From contig OZ199840.1 of the NCBI GenBank assembly GCA_964304625.1, forward strand, positions 2,604,001 through 2,668,000: a DNA stretch of 64,000 nt. The letters are read 5' to 3'. The notes beneath the pieces were generated by a model. That model was not told the origin of the DNA. It saw nothing but the letters and a program-made list of their open reading frames with translations, and searched no databases. Below are positions 63,076 through 64,000 of the stretch, in pieces. Positions within the stretch are counted from its first letter, which is position 1. Every line of letters begins with the position of its first letter. The position numbers and the translations under genes were made by a program. The stretch comes from Kudoa neothunni (lineage: Eukaryota > Cnidaria).

Positions 63076-64000
63076 GATCTATTTCCTAGGAAGGACCTAT
63101 TCTTAAATTCAATATTATTCAGATGGATCTAATTTAGACTATGCTTATTTTTGGCGGGATGGTGTAAACAGATTGTCCTTTTATTTCAAAACTTTTCTCT
63201 GATATTTTCAGCGCATAAGACAGTGTTTCCCGACTTTTCTTCCATTGCATCCATGTTTTCTTGAAAAAAAGTTTCATTCCCATCTCTTTCAAAAGTATTG
63301 ATTATTTTGAATAAAACCCCCCATCACATTAAAATTTGAAAGCAATTTATTTTTGGTATTTCTTGTTTATTATTGAGTTAAGTCAATATTTAATACCAAA
63401 AACTCCTAAATCTATATCTCTTTTGGAACAGTACAATATTACTAATTATTATGAAAGTCTCCAGTCTAATGATCTAAAAACTGCCACTGTATCTCACGTT
63501 TAAAAATATCTACTATGTCGACTCTTAAAAACACCATCGCTCATTTCCTTAATAATTTCTTTGCGTGGGAGGTTATTCGAGGCACGTTTTATTATTTTGA
63601 CTAGTTAACCTTTCTAGAAGCTGTACACATTTTATTGTTTCTGCCTTAAATGAATTAGTTTCCATTATTTGTATGGCATTTATTAATCAGAAAATCCTTT
63701 CAAGGACTGTAGAATAATGAGTCATTAGAACAATATGATAAAATATCGAATAATATTAAAAGACGTCAATAACTAGTGCATGAAAATGCAATACCGAAGG
63801 AACGTTTAGAAGAAAACGTGCTACCCTCTCGAATATTGAGTGCATTAGAAGTATTTACACTTTTAATTTGGCAGGGTAAAGAAATAATGAATGTTTCAAA
63901 ATTCTTTTAATTATCAAAAAAAATTTTTTTTTTATATAAAAAAGAGACCTCAAAGAGTTCAAAGTTAATATAAAAATCTAAGCTATATTATGGGTTTACT
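63076..64000. other. Right edge of window, no gene recognised
   Basis: AT-rich. A hAT-like end (cagtgtttcccgacttttct) begins near 63221 and may belong to an element running out of the window. Confidence 0.35.

Overview
The window is AT-rich eukaryotic DNA (by eye roughly 70% A+T) from an animal with very small introns. Every gene that can be spliced by eye uses GT-AG introns of about 34-76 nt, with a few of 105-146 nt. The conserved genes are a DHX15/PRP43 helicase, an SLC26 anion transporter, TRAPPC2L, a WDR43/UTP5-like nucleolar protein and a J-like mitochondrial protein. Two secreted multi-Kunitz proteins add a clearly animal family. Tiny introns, AT-richness, diverged proteins and Kunitz expansion would suit a compact parasitic animal genome, for example a myxozoan. 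That last step is inference and should be tested by searching the DHX15 and TRAPPC2L proteins.

Layout: 1-1951 (+) 3' part of DHX15; 4439-6078 (+) Kunitz gene A; 6908-7211 hAT MITE; 10329-12292 Tigger/pogo transposon with a broken transposase; 13440-14583 piggyBac remnant; 14735-17232 (-) SLC26 transporter, five exons; 19642-20815 non-autonomous Helitron; 20922-22252 hAT element with a perfect 8-bp duplication; 22280-22640 piggyBac fragment; 22896-23545 (-) TRAPPC2L, six exons as short as 33 nt; 24-34 kb mostly decayed DNA transposons; 34378-35197 (+) unrecognised four-exon gene with a basic tail; 35669-36916 piggyBac foldback with about 360-bp arms; 36971-39893 second piggyBac-like shell; 40308-41460 Tigger shell carrying a tRNA-derived SINE; 42816-43689 (+) unrecognised multi-exon gene; 43955-45249 inverted copy of the Helitron; 46163-48569 (+) WDR43-like gene; 49953-50771 (-) J-like mitochondrial protein; 52.1-54.9 kb pogo and hAT fragments; 55915-57264 (+) Kunitz gene B; 59390-60052 (-) SWIM zinc-finger gene; 60086-60551 (+) ubiquitin-like ORF; 60677-63075 second hAT copy.

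The most notable content is the Kunitz pair about 50 kb apart. Each has a signal peptide and five Kunitz-type domains, each domain in its own exon, with all introns in phase 1. The pattern of lost cysteines is specific to each domain position and largely shared by the two genes, so the five-domain architecture is older than the duplication. Only domain 2 keeps all six cysteines. The housekeeping genes serve splicing and ribosome biogenesis (DHX15, WDR43), membrane traffic (TRAPPC2L) and anion transport (SLC26). No operon-like or functional clustering is evident. No viral, LTR or Polinton element, CRISPR array, rRNA or canonical tRNA was seen.
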